A stretch of 64,000 bases of DNA, from positions 1,175,001-1,239,000 of the forward strand of contig CALNXK010000163.1 of the NCBI GenBank assembly GCA_942486035.1, written 5' to 3'. The translations under genes and the position numbers were made by a program. The stretch comes from Porites lobata. Taxonomy: Eukaryota; Cnidaria; Anthozoa; Scleractinia; Poritidae. Numbering within the stretch: the first letter of the stretch is position 1; each line of letters opens with the position of its first letter. Below the pieces are notes generated by a model. The model did no database searches. It was given only the letters and a program-made list of their open reading frames with translations, and had not been told where the DNA came from. Below are positions 11,005-22,989 of this stretch, piece after piece.

Positions 11005-12680
11005 AATGACCGGATCTTTTGGGTTGCTTGTTGCCCTGGTGATAGACGTTAAACAAAAGAATTCTATTGCACTTGAAAGTAAGGTCCAATGACAGGACAG
11101 CCTTGGGGCTAAAAGCAAGTCAGTGGGGGGCCAACTTTAATTTCCGCAGGCAATAAGCTTTCTGGAGTCTGCAGCCAGGTCTGTTACGACTTTAAAATTA
11201 ATGACTTCATAGTTTTACTTAGGGTAGAAAATGCTACGTTCAGAAATGGCTGTGATCTAATCCTGAGGCAGCTAATCAACGCACCAATTTGTGCTCGTAA
11301 GTAATTTGCAACTAAAAACACAAAACACAATTACCATTTTTCCTGAATTAACGGAGTCAACAGTTGTACACTCTTAGGCTAGTATTCAGCAAAATCCGGG
11401 GCGAATAATTAACTTCACGTAAAAATGTGGGCTTTAAAGCACGACAAGTTGCAGACACAAACAACGTCAACCTAGTATAATGAATAATTTATCGTATTTC
11501 CGTAGGGAGCCTAAAAATATAATCCCCGCAAAAATAATAATGATAAGAGGAAACGTACTTGAAACAACAATTTAGAAACCTTGTGACTTTTCATACAAAA
11601 ACCACTTTTCATGTTTCAGCTGGGTGAAAATCTATTGGATCTTTTTTACTAAAGTAGATCTCAAGTCTACTCGACTTAAGTGCATTTCAAGTGCATTTCC
11701 CTAGTGTGAACCGGTCTAATAAACATGTAACTTCTTACACTTTAAAATTAAAAACGCTATTAGATAAAAAGTGTATACCAGATTCAACCGATCAACCAGA
11801 ATTAACCCACTGCAAAAAAGCTAAATATAAGTTATAGCGACTCGAAAGTCTTAGGTTTTGAATTAAGACTAGCGCATTTTTTTTACAAAAGGTAAAGAGG
11901 AAGAAATAAAACACAGGTAATAAGTAAAGCAATTAAAAAACCTTCAAAAGTATACTCCTGAACAATCGGCAGTTAGAGCTACGAAGGTTTTCGTGTCGGC
12001 AAACACTGAGCAAATTAAGCTAAATTGCACTTGCCGGGCAAAATTCAAAATTCACGCGTTTCTGTCCCCTGTCCCTTAATACTTGATACAGTTTCTCGAA
12101 GACCATACCGATGTTTTTCAATCGCCTCAAAAGTGTTTTTATCATTGTCTGATTGTTGTCAAGGTGGTATCGATTTTACTAAAAACTGCATTTTGACAAA
12201 CTTCAATTCACATAGTCAATCACTGGTGCGAATTTTGTGGCGATCGGACAAGGAAAAAATCACTTTTTAGGCGATTGAAAAACATCGTTATGGTGTCCAA
12301 GAAACTGTATCGAAACACCTTAAACAGCAGTCCCAGAAGTCTTTGGGAAAGTTCACTCGGCCCAGTTTTCCACTCATTTTTGAAGTGGCGAATAGAACTA
12401 AGGCGAAGACAAGTTGAGTTAACTAAATGGGCCGGGGTGACCACTTAAGGCCAGATTTACTCGGCATTAATTATCAGACTATGGCAACAAACAGCTCAAG
12501 GGTGATAAATTTAATACATGTCTGCTTACTGAGCCATTTCAAAAGAAATAGCTCACGTCAGTGGTCTGGAGGCGTACGCATCTTTTTTTTTCTTTGTATA
12601 GTACGTTATGCGTCTGTCTGTGTTTTGCAGGTTAAAGTTGAAACTGCCTATTCATCCCACATAAGGGAAATCAAGAAGTC
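11005..12680. other. non-coding stretch, nothing recognised
   Basis: No exon, RNA gene or element border could be supported. Open frames near 12025-12444 overlap each other on both strands and have no domain content. Confidence 0.5.
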
Positions 12681-12689
12681 TTGGATGCT

Positions 12690-13015
12690 GGATTCCATGC
12701 CCTGGATTCCGGATTCCAGCTATTAGATTCCACATTCTTGTCAGTGGAGAATGCACTCCGTCATCTAATCGTTCATGCTGAGCTATAAAAATATTATGTG
12801 GCGAATTCAATAAAACTTTTACAAGTGTAATTTGCAGTTGTAGGTATTGTTTTCAGGCACTAAAACAATAGCTACACTAAACTTGTAAATTACACTTGTA
12901 AACGTTTTATTTAGTTTTAATTGACCCCTGGATTCCAAAGGCCAGGATTCCGGATTTCACATGCAAAATTTCCTGTATTTCGGATTTTACATGCAAAAAT
13001 TGCCCGGATTCCCTT
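12690..13015. repeat. GGATTCC-rich repeat split by a hairpin element
   Basis: GGATTCC or GGATTTC units recur at about 12690-12730 and again at 12925-13010. The two parts are separated by unrelated sequence holding the hairpin at 12808-12912. It looks like one low-copy repeat interrupted by an insertion. Confidence 0.5.
12808..12912. mobile_element. 105-bp foldback
   Basis: AATAAAACTTTTACAAGTG and about 25 further bases pair with an inverted copy ending at 12912, around a loop near 12853-12862. This is typical of a tiny MITE. No target duplication could be defined. Confidence 0.65.
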
Positions 13016-13243
13016 ACATTTGGTCATCAATAAGCCAAATCAATCAGGCTTAGCATACAAAGCATAAAAAAAATCATCTCTATTGGTCAAACAACTGCAC
13101 TTTAAGTAATGTTTAAAACACGAACAGCAGTGATTTGAAGCGTTGACATGGACTGCGGTTTGGTGTCTTTTTGGCTAGAAAACTTCTCATTTCGTTCGGT
13201 TACTGATAAAAAAACTTTTGTGAACTTTTCTGGAAGATGAAAC

Positions 13244-13246
<3 letters not shown>

Positions 13247-13284
<38 letters not shown>

Positions 13285-13285
13285 T
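13247..13285. repeat. (TTA)n microsatellite
   Basis: About 12-13 tandem ATT/TTA units. Confidence 0.95.
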
Positions 13286-13551
13286 TTTACTTCTTCCCTA
13301 TTTTAAAATTAGGAGGACCCTCAATATAAAATTTCATGTTATTAGTATTGTTTGGGTGAATGTTCACTCTAATCAGCATTTCATTGTTTCAGGCATTCAA
13401 CCCCGTATTTCCCATGAGACTGAATTAAAAGCCCTCCCCTGATTTTTCAGATTATTGAGTTTTACCTGGCATAAAGTCTGACCGTCCTTACACGTGATTC
13501 AGAGTGAATCCGAGATGTCTATCGGACAATAACTATCTAACGTTCTATCTG

Positions 13552-13642
<91 letters not shown>
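13552..13642. repeat. (TATC)n microsatellite
   Basis: An uninterrupted run of about 22 TATC units, preceded by imperfect units from 13545. The open frame through it is an artefact of the repeat. Confidence 0.97.
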
Positions 13643-13649
13643 GCCTACT

Positions 13650-16600
13650 GAACATTAAGGACCTTTTAAAGAGGCTATCTTGGTTTTTTTTTCTCTTTTA
13701 TTTCGGATAAAGTAGCGTAATAGTAAATCTCCATGCATTATAAACCTCTTGTTAATTTACAGCCGTAAACACCCGCGTATACTAGAGAACAAGTTGATTA
13801 AGAATACCAGGCTAAAAGTTGGTTAAATAAAGCGCCTTATGTATATCAAGAACCATTTCCGCCTGCAGATAAATAAAACATGTTCCGTTACGTAAAAAGA
13901 AAGAGGGATGCCAAAATAAGAAGATGAACTAAATACAGTAACTCAAATGTTCACTTTAATATATTAGTAAAAGCATTTATTTATTTTTTTTGAAATTAAT
14001 TTCTTCGAGTAAGTAACGAAATATTGTATGTTAATAAAACCCCTAGTAATGTATAATGTATGGTAGTTTAAAACAAATTCTTAGAACATTTTCAGGCTGA
14101 TTTCTCAGTGAGCCGGCTGCTTAACCCCGAAATTATCCGTTCTTATAAGCAGTTGTTTAACATTATTTTTATACTTCAACTTTGACACCACACGAGATCT
14201 CAAGGTCCGGTAACGCCTAAGGTTTATTAGCACCTCACTATTGGGTTGAATAAGTTATTTTTAGAGGGCAAAAATTTGCCACGCAATGATTATTCGACCT
14301 AATTTTTGTTTTTATCAGACTGTTTGTCGTAATTGTCCTTGTTACTATGCCAACAACTTCTTTTTCATCAATAATAAGTGCAATATCACAACAGAAGAAA
14401 ATGCCATATTGAGATGCTAAACTGAGAACTACATGCGTTGTATCAGGAGCCTGTAGGCCGTAGGCTCCTAGTTGTATCAATATCAATGTTCACCATTTTA
14501 AATCATAATATATTATGCATTGCCAACTGTCGGAAATTACTATGAAGTTTGACAATGCATCTTTGGGACCTTAGTAAAGTGGTATCAGTACGCTTAAGTG
14601 TCCAAAGTTAGTAACGAGAAGTTGAACTTCATAATAATCACTTGGCATTATAAAAAACGTGAAAAAAGATAACTATTCTTAAAGTGGAAACAGTATCATA
14701 ATTACCATTGACGAAATTAAGAGCACTTAAGCTTTACTCAAGCGTAACTGTAGACCGAAAGAGAAATTGTGTGTACAGTCAAAGTTTTCGCAAAAGAAAA
14801 TTGATTAAGCGACCCACAACCTGTAGGATTTTAATTACCTGAAGTAACCCCCTTACCTACTTCAATGTTGAGCCTAACATTTTTATTTCCATTGGTTGTA
14901 AGAATTTGCAATTTGTGCGGAAACTGGTTGGTTGGGAACGCTTACATATTTGGTCATAAAGTCATTGCTGCTGTTCAGTATTGTTGTTTTGTAGCACCCG
15001 CCGGCTTGACTGTGCAAATTTTCTACAGTGTGGCTTTCTAGGCATGAATTTAAGTTAAGTAGCATGTTCAGTTTTCTTGCAGGGCATTGAGCAAAACTAA
15101 CCTTGATAAATCAAGGATCTCAGCAGGTTGCAGGAGTATGGTGTAGTGCTACTCTTTTCAGTGGTATAATTGTGTGGTTTCTTTAGAAAAGAAGGGACCA
15201 CAAAGCTTTCCTCAGGAAAATAAGAGACTAATATTATTTCCTGCGATCTTTGCAGATACCACATACCGTACGTTCTTAAGACCCCTTGCATATCTAAGTG
15301 GAAAATATAGGTTCACGTAGGTAGCTTTACATGATAATAAAGCGGCTATTGTGAAATACTCTTAAACCAGATTGACTATCCGCGTAAAATTCTGAACTGA
15401 AATAAGCCTCTTTCAACAAACCTCCTCCCCCGAATATGAACACTGGAAATGCAAAACTGAAAAAGAGCCTAGATTTTATAACAAGCCCCTCCGTAATTAA
15501 TTAAGCCCTGTGGCTTACTTTTGAAAAAAGGCCCCAATAAATTCAAAGAAAGATCATGCCAGAACGTTATGAAATAAGCCAAAGCGTTTTAGTTTTCAAA
15601 CATAAAATTGCAAATTTCTATGAATCATAGAGCTTTAATGTATAAGTGGGCTGTTACTTGTTTTTTTGAATTGTGCTGCCAACTTCCACTTCGTAGGGCC
15701 GGGTATTTCATTTTGGATGAAAATATTTTCAAAGAAAAGGAACACCATACGGAAAGATAAAAAAATAAACGACAGAAAGTTCCCTCCAATCTTAAAGGAA
15801 CAGTATCCCGTTACTGCGCATGCACCAATCTTTGATTTTTGGACAGGATGTCGCGAAATCAAAAGATGCGAGGAGAGTAAGAGAACCTTGAAAAATCCGT
15901 TTGCATCGCGCTTGACCGGGTTCAATACGACACTAAAACTTCTCAGGATTACAGATCAATGATATATTGTTCCTGTTAAGTTTCGATTTGAGCAAAATCT
16001 GGATTTTTTGGCGTTACTTTTATTGCCGTTGGCCGGAGGACCAAAAGATTGGAACCACTTTGATGCCGATTGAAGGCTTATTTCTTCTGCCAGCTTCCAT
16101 ACAAGCTCAGATAATTGTGAAAGGAATACGCAGAAATGAAACGGCAACAATAAAGACTGTAAGAAAGAAACCATTGAGACATTGATGTGACTGAGGAGAT
16201 CTTGTGGAGGGGAGCTTCGTGCAACAGAATGTTTTGCAACGACGCGTTAGTAAACTTTTTTAAACGAATCTCCCTAACGGCCGACAAAATCAAACAAACA
16301 GGCGCTACATGTTTAGAAAAACTAGTGCAATGAAATCATAATATAATTTTTGACTAACCCTTCTGATGATTCATAGCGTTGAGATTGCATTTTTATTTAT
16401 GTCTTTCAAACGTTTGAGGCTAGAACGCGAGCAAATCAGGCAGATATTACTAGACTTGGAACAACTGACCTCTGACACGAGTTTCAAATTAGAAAATATG
16501 TTTTTAAAGCGAGCGGAACGAGATTTTCGGGTCGCGAGGAGGCCCAGCTAGCGATAAAATCGCGATAAGTCTTCGAACCGCGAGCCAAATTTTTATATAA

Positions 16601-19548
16601 GACGAAAGACTTCTTTGAAAGTCTAAAATATTACTTGAGAATATAAACAACAAATCTCTGTCGGCGGTGCGGTCCGGAAGGAAATCTTGTCGAGTCAATG
16701 TGAAAGTTCTATTGTCTTTTGAAGAAAAAACAGATGACGCTCGCGCCTGCACATAATCGGGATACTGTCCCTTTAAGCCAATCTGTCAGTTTTTCAATTC
16801 CAGATTTTTCTTCAGCAGTAACACCCTCCTCCAAACATGAGCCCTCGAAGAAGCCCATTGAAAAAATTTAAGCTCGCAGACTTATTATGGAATTCTAAGA
16901 TTCCTTGCGGATTGACACAATGTACTTAAGACGTTTCTGGTGAACAGTCAGTTTCGGAAACTTTTTATTCTCGTTTCATTTGTTTTACTTTGTTTTGTTT
17001 CGGTGGGAGAACATCACTTCTGCTCACTGTTCAAGGACTTGACGAAGGTGTGTCTTCCCTCTCGGAAGCAGTACTCGAATATTGTGCAGGGCGTACACAC
17101 AAAACACAAACTGCACTTATGAGCTCCTGTATGTGTAAAATAGAGGATGTGCTTTCTTGATGTATAATAAATATTCTAAACCCACCTCCATGATCCTAAA
17201 CTAGCGTTCAACGTCGTCACGTTTCAAGAAAATTGCGTCCGCTTCAGGAGGCCCGAGTAAATTATACAGAACGAAATATTATACAGACGCATCAAAATAA
17301 GTACGTTATTTATAAGGAAATTGGGACAGAGGTATGAGAATAACACGTTACACTTACACCAGGGAAAAAAAGGCAGAGACAAAAACATAAACAAAGCACT
17401 CTAGGTTTGTCTCCCTATTGAACTGAAACGTTTTGTTAACAACAGTAACTTAGCTGTAACAGTAACTTTATTGAAGGAATGAAGTTAAGTCAACCAAAAG
17501 CACAAGTGGAAACAATAATTCAAAATTTCAAAAAGGAGGAAAAGAACTTAACTTATTTCATACTTTAAAACGGCCCTTAAATAAGGGTAAACGATGTCGT
17601 GTATTTTAAACGTTCCATAAAAAAGTCCATTGCATGTGGTAAATGAATATATGGTTATTGTTAACGTTGAATATGTCGCGTTTAGGCATAATTACAGTCA
17701 GTCACCCCGTGTATGTGCTCGCCCCGAGGCTTTCGTTTGTGTTTTGTCGCCGGGGACAGACATTTGAGTGCTAACTCTGTGCACGAGAGCGAAAGCTTGT
17801 TTCACTGAAAACGAATCTTTTTCAAGAAAAAATGGAGACTGCTCCTTTTTCCCGGAGGAGGAATTTGCGAAATTCAACAAATTGTTGATTCTTTACCATT
17901 TTAGGTTAATTATTGTTAGTCTAAACATAAATTATGCTTTAATTGAAACAGCTATTTGACGGATGAAATTCTTTTTATTTTATTTCATTTTACCAATATT
18001 TTTTTTTCACAGAAAAATGTTATTTAAAAGATCGAATTCATACATTTTACCGTGATTATGTTAGAAAAGTGTTGTCTAGCATAAACTCTGAATAAGAAAA
18101 TTAATAATAAAACGACCACGCTAGGCTTGTTAGCCTCGCAGCTCCTTCATTCAGTTCAAGTCAGTTAAACTGAATAGAAGCCGTGCATCTTTAATTTAAC
18201 AAGTTGACGTCTTCTCTACAGTCATTTCATTCATTTCATCAGCAGGACTTGTTCAACTCGGGCCCTTGATGAAGACCACCACTGCCTTCGTCAGAGCCTG
18301 ACAACAAAGGACACATATCTTGTCTATCAAATATCTTAATTATGTTCTTGGGTTATATTGAGAAAGTTATGTTACTGGTTTAGTCGCTGTTAAAAATGCG
18401 AAAATAAATCTGTTTACAAATATACCATTTTTGGTTTGTTTTTGTCCTTTTATATTGTAACTTTTAAGTGGGCTTATTGTCCACACTTATTTGATGGTCG
18501 GATACTGTCTCTTGGTGGTCCATACTAAGAAAGACAAAACAAAAACTTGACCAAAATTTCGTGACATAATGTGAGTTCTGGCATCGCCCTAGGCCAAAAT
18601 AACGTTGGGAATTCACTGTAAAAATTTTTTGGCCTAATTATTAAAGCTTGATTAGGAAACGTTTCCGTATTTTCATAACTGCTTTGCTCCCATCAGTTGA
18701 GTTCACTGCGATGTGATCGCAATCTAAACATATATTTTACTACTTAGTGCGAAAAAAAGTTTTAATATCACACTGATTTTAGATATTGATCTTTCTTTCT
18801 TATTTGGGTAGCACTCTATAATAGTGGTTCCTAAACTGGAAGGTTTAATATAACAAGCGTTATTTTGGGTCATATTTGTCGATAAAAAAATTGCTGGAAA
18901 AATTAGGGAATTCTGATTTGCGTCTATTGTGGCATAACGTATACATAAAAAGTTCTAAAAGTGGCCAATGGCAATACTTTTCTTCACAATATTTACCAAA
19001 AGAAAACGGCTTCATCAATTTTTTTTTTCCTGAAATTCTCTTATTTAATTTTTTAAGGAAATGTTAGGAAATCAGTCTGGAAAAATTTCAACTTTGAATA
19101 CTGGGGCAAAAGGGTTAAGGAGGCGTACTTTTGAAAAACAATGCTTTCTGTCTTGCTTGAGCCAAAGAACTAATTAAAAATCACTCTCTCGCTGTTATTA
19201 TAAATGTAACTTTAATTGGTCCACTAGAAAAGAAACAGCCCTTTATCATTACAATTTTTGATAGTATTTACATTCAGCTTAAAAAATATTCTTTTCTCCC
19301 GGGCAAATATAAATATACATTTACATCAATTTTGCTAATAAAGTAAAACTGCAAACTGTAATTATTGCTTTTTATTCTTTAAGTCAAACTGTTAATACCA
19401 GACTGTCAATCCTTAACCTCTTGAAAATGAGGTGCGGATAAAATCGTCTGATAATTGTTTTTCTTACTTTTCGTGTTTCAGTCGAGTTTTCTGAACAGTG
19501 CAGAAACTGAAGCTATTTGCAACATTATTTTTGGAGACAGCGTCTTAA
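13650..19548. other. 5.9-kb stretch without supported genes
   Basis: No exon with splice context was found. The frame at 16940-17122 resembles a signal peptide, but it has no ATG and is closed by an upstream stop. No LINE motif or transposon border was recognised. The stretch lies downstream (3') of the complexin-like gene and could hold unrecognised exons of other genes. Confidence 0.4.
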
Positions 19549-19554
19549 TTTATT
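19549..19554 (-). terminator. poly(A) signal of the complexin-like gene
   Basis: AATAAA on the minus strand, about 170 bases downstream of the stop codon at 19722, a normal 3' UTR length. Confidence 0.55.
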
Positions 19555-19721
19555 GGCCTTTATTAGCTATTTCGGCCTGTCCCATTCTTGGAATGCCAAT
19601 ATATGTGTCTACTTAACGCCACGAGAGGATCTTTATGTGCCTTAACACACATTAGTGCGGGCCATGCCACTGCACAATTTGCTTTAGGCAAGCTGACAAT
19701 CTTCACAACTCGCACTAGTGT

Positions 19722-20043
19722 TCATCCTTTGGCCACCGAAATCTGCCTCTGAACGCTTGGAGTCTGCAAATTGTATTTTTGACGAATTTGTTTCCGAAGT
19801 CTTTTTCTCTCTTCCCGTTCTTTTCTATTGTCTTTCTCATCTGCCTCATTCCACACATATGTTCTGGCAGAGTAGTCTCTGTTCTTTAGATTGTACTTGT
19901 TCTTAATGTCTCTTATTCGCTGTTTGCTTCCCAACTTTCGCTTTTCACACTCTTCACTGTTCTTCTTGACGGCAAAAAAATCATTTTTTGTTATCGGAGC
20001 TGAGCTCCTTCTGGCAAGTTTATCGTCGCTGACCTCTAAATCG
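19722..20043 (-). CDS. complexin-like gene, exon 2 (terminal)
   Basis: The acceptor is a long pyrimidine tract followed by TTTTGCAG just upstream (20044-20047). The exon opens by completing a split serine codon and runs in frame to the stop. It encodes residues 85-191, including both KYNL motifs. Confidence 0.7.
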
Positions 20044-22912
20044 CTGCAAAAGAAAAAAAGAACACTTAGGTAAATTATAAACAGTTACAATAATTTTTTC
20101 CTGTAATTATTAACGCTTCGCCGTTTACTTACTGACAACAGATGGTGGGTGTCACTTTCCATCAATAGTAGCCGTAGTGCAGTATTACCATTTTAGGGCA
20201 TCATGTTCTGTTTTCATTTATCGAAGCTAAAATATTAACCTTGAAAGCCCTGAAACCAACGCGTACATTATACATTGGGTTTCCTTAAAAGGGCTTTAAT
20301 ATACTACTAGAGTCCCTTTTTTCCAAATAGTCTTTTTATCTTATTTGTAAACTTGAATCATTATAAACTTTGGTGCTGATACAGGCAGATATGAACTATC
20401 AAACAATGATAGTTTAATAAAAAGATATAAAAAGATATTAGAACCTGTACGGCAAATGGTCTTTGAAGAAGAGGGAACTTGTGGGTAGAATGAGGTAATC
20501 AAAGATTTCACGAGGAAGGCACTTAAATCGCTCTAGGGAAACAAATAGAGCCCCTGCTAATAATAAGACTTTCTATTTTGGACTCCGGATAGTAAGTAGG
20601 AAGTATAGTATGCATTGATATTTTTCAACGACTCCCGTTTTGTTCTAATATTTGCGTTTTAAAGAATCCGACTAATATCAGCTATAAAGAGCTACTCAAA
20701 GATAAATGCGATATTATGAAAGGTCAAAACAATAAAGATGACCCACTAATTGCACTGGCGCTACGATGAAATATTGCAAGAGACCGGGATGCAAAACAAA
20801 ACACAGTCACAATATTTTGTAATGGCTTTGGCTTCATGTTGATTTAAACAATACAAGTTAAAACTATTGAACTCTGTGAGTTGTCTGTAATATCAGGTCC
20901 CCACGTTTTAACTCAGTCTCTTAAATGTGGTCCGGTCCTTACACTGCCCAAGGCTCAGAAGGTTTTGATATTTATAAACTTTTTAATGAGCAAAAAATTT
21001 CTCTTCTTTTCGGACCTCTTTAGTTATTCACAGTCTATGCGCGGATTACATCAGTTTATTGCCCAAAGGATTTAGGGTCGACTGATCGTAGAAGAAACGT
21101 GCTGTCTGTCATTATCACCATAAAAACAAAATTTTAAGCGCGAGTGTCTATATATTTTTTGAAGTCAAAGCACTGTTCTGTCGTTACGAACTTGACCGCG
21201 ACGGACAGCTCATATTGCGATTGCAGGTTTGAATGGAAAGTCTATCGTAAAACTGAACAAACAGTGACAGCTCTTTTATTCATTGTTCAGTACTTGAACG
21301 AAAATGGAAGCTTAATTAGTCGAAGAACAATAACCTACGTTTTCCGCCAAGTAAGTAGTCTGATAACGCCGTGAAATCAATACACAAAACAACCACATCC
21401 TGGCCTCGTTTACCCAAAAAAGTCTTTTGAAATGTCAATCTCCCAAATTGGCCAAGCCATTCCTGAACTAAATTAACTCGGTTAAAAATAGTCTGACACC
21501 TGTTGCTTTTTCAAATAGTTTGATTTCGTACTTCACTAAGTTTCTTCTAGAAAATTCAATAATTTATTTGAAGCGTGCAAGCTTCGATTGCAGACAAAAG
21601 AGATTTCGATCGGCCAGAAAAATAAAAGGTTAACTGAAATTCGGCCAAGAAATATACCACCTTTTTGTTGTTACTTAACAATAAAAGAAACTTACAAGAA
21701 ACTTAACAAGAAATTGCTCTTTGATCACTGACCTGGGACGGGTACGCGAAGCTCATTAGATAATAAGCATTCATATTCCTTGATATAGTGTATTGTCAGC
21801 AAACAATAGTTAAAAGATATATGTCAGTACCTTACATATATCCCGGCTTCCTGCCTTAAAAACATCAAGAGTGTGCCTTAAAATTTGGAATTCTCGATTG
21901 GAAGGTTATTTGTATTTTCGACCACACAGGTGTGCGCTGATGAGCACAATGTCAGAACTTTCTTCTGAGCTTTTTCTTCGCGCATAAATGATTTGCTTTG
22001 AACTGGGATGGGTTCTGGAACATTCACTTTGTTTACATAAGTATGAACTGCACAAATGTTGGTAGGGAAGCATTATGCCCAATCTTAGGAATTTCACGAC
22101 ATAGTATTTGCAAAGATCACCCCTGTCTCTCCAATGTTACAGCTAGAATAGTACTCTTGAGGGATATTTAAAAAGACTATTAAATATTACTTTCTTCAAC
22201 ACCGTCACCGTTGGTTCAGTAATATCAGTCATGATTTCAGCTCTCCCTTTTCTTCAAAAGACGGAAGTTTGGGTCTTAAGATTTTCAAACGTGTTCACGT
22301 ATTTATAACGACTTTCGCTCATTTGATTAATCAAGATTTGTTGTTTGTTCAAGAGAAGTGTTGTACGGAATCAAAGAATGCTCAGGGCTTCCGACACATT
22401 CATAAGTGTACAGTACTTAATGAACCGTGGTGAATTATCAGCAGTCAAATACTGGATTTTGATAAAACAACACTACTGCTATCGGTAGACAAAATTTAAC
22501 AGAATTATTTGCAATTTGAAGCCTTGTATTTCATTTACAATAGCAAAGGTAGAGGACAGCTAAATCTTAGCTCTTAATCTTTGCATTGCAAAACCGAATT
22601 GACTTAAGATATACGCCCGGGAATACAAATGCTTTACTGCGTTCAGGAGCAACCTTACCTGGCTTTGAGACGTCTTGATATCAGGTTCACGTTGTTTGTT
22701 TTGACCCAGTCAAGATAGGAAATGTCATGGAGGTTTCCCTCGCTTCGGCTTATCTTTCGTTTATGTTTAAGATACTCTTTGTACTCAGGGGCATCCAAAT
22801 CAATAACTGTTTCATCCACGCTGTACTGGAGGGAATCGGATGAGTTTGAATCGTTAATGCCTTCTTCTGCTTCTGCTGGTTGTGTTTCGACCGAGTCTAC
22901 TATGTTCCCCAT
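19722..22912 (-). CDS. complexin-like protein, two exons, 191 residues
   Basis: Complexins are small cytosolic proteins that bind assembled SNARE bundles and clamp or promote vesicle fusion. Exon 1 is 22912-22659 and exon 2 is 20043-19722. Joining them keeps the frame (254 + 322 nt). The ATG has a good context (ACAATGG), and upstream in-frame codons offer no other ATG. Residues 1-84 are acidic, then mixed. Residues about 150-180 are a highly charged predicted helix, RKEREERKRLRKQIRQKY. In it R164, R168, I171 and Y175 match the spacing of the four SNARE-contact residues of complexin (R59, R63, I66, Y70 in mammals). An earlier, weaker look-alike, IRDIKNKYNL, spans 128-137. The protein is longer than typical complexins (about 110-160 residues), and no CAAX box ends it. 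The gene structure is fairly sure; the family assignment rests on this motif alone. It could instead be an unrelated coiled-coil protein. Confidence 0.6.
22659..22912 (-). CDS. complexin-like gene, exon 1
   Basis: Starts at ATG 22912-22910 (MGNIVDSVET) and ends at a strong donor, CCAG|GTAAGG. It encodes residues 1-84. The second residue is glycine, but the sixth is aspartate, so the usual N-myristoylation pattern is not met. The intron to exon 2 is 2.6 kb; an additional small exon inside it cannot be excluded. Confidence 0.7.
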
Positions 22913-22982
22913 TGTGAGAAATGACCAAGCACTGTACTGTAACTCTGTAAGAATGAGTGAGCTATTCACGGGTGAAAAGCAA

Positions 22983-22988
22983 TTTATA
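22983..22988 (-). promoter_or_regulatory. candidate TATA box of the complexin-like gene
   Basis: TATAAA on the minus strand, 71-76 bp upstream of the ATG. The spacing resembles that seen at both TNF genes in this window. Confidence 0.45.
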
Positions 22989-22989
22989 C

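Noticed and set aside
13504..13710. 68-codon frame of Ile/Tyr/Leu/Ser repeats
   Set aside because: Direct translation of the TATC microsatellite.
16562..16590. Segment with TTCGAACC resembling a tRNA T-arm on the minus strand
   Set aside because: The B-box pattern is incomplete and no cloverleaf could be drawn around it.
16940..17122. Signal-peptide-like frame of 60 codons on the plus strand
   Set aside because: It begins with GTG, has no in-frame ATG before an upstream stop, and has no promoter or recognised domain.
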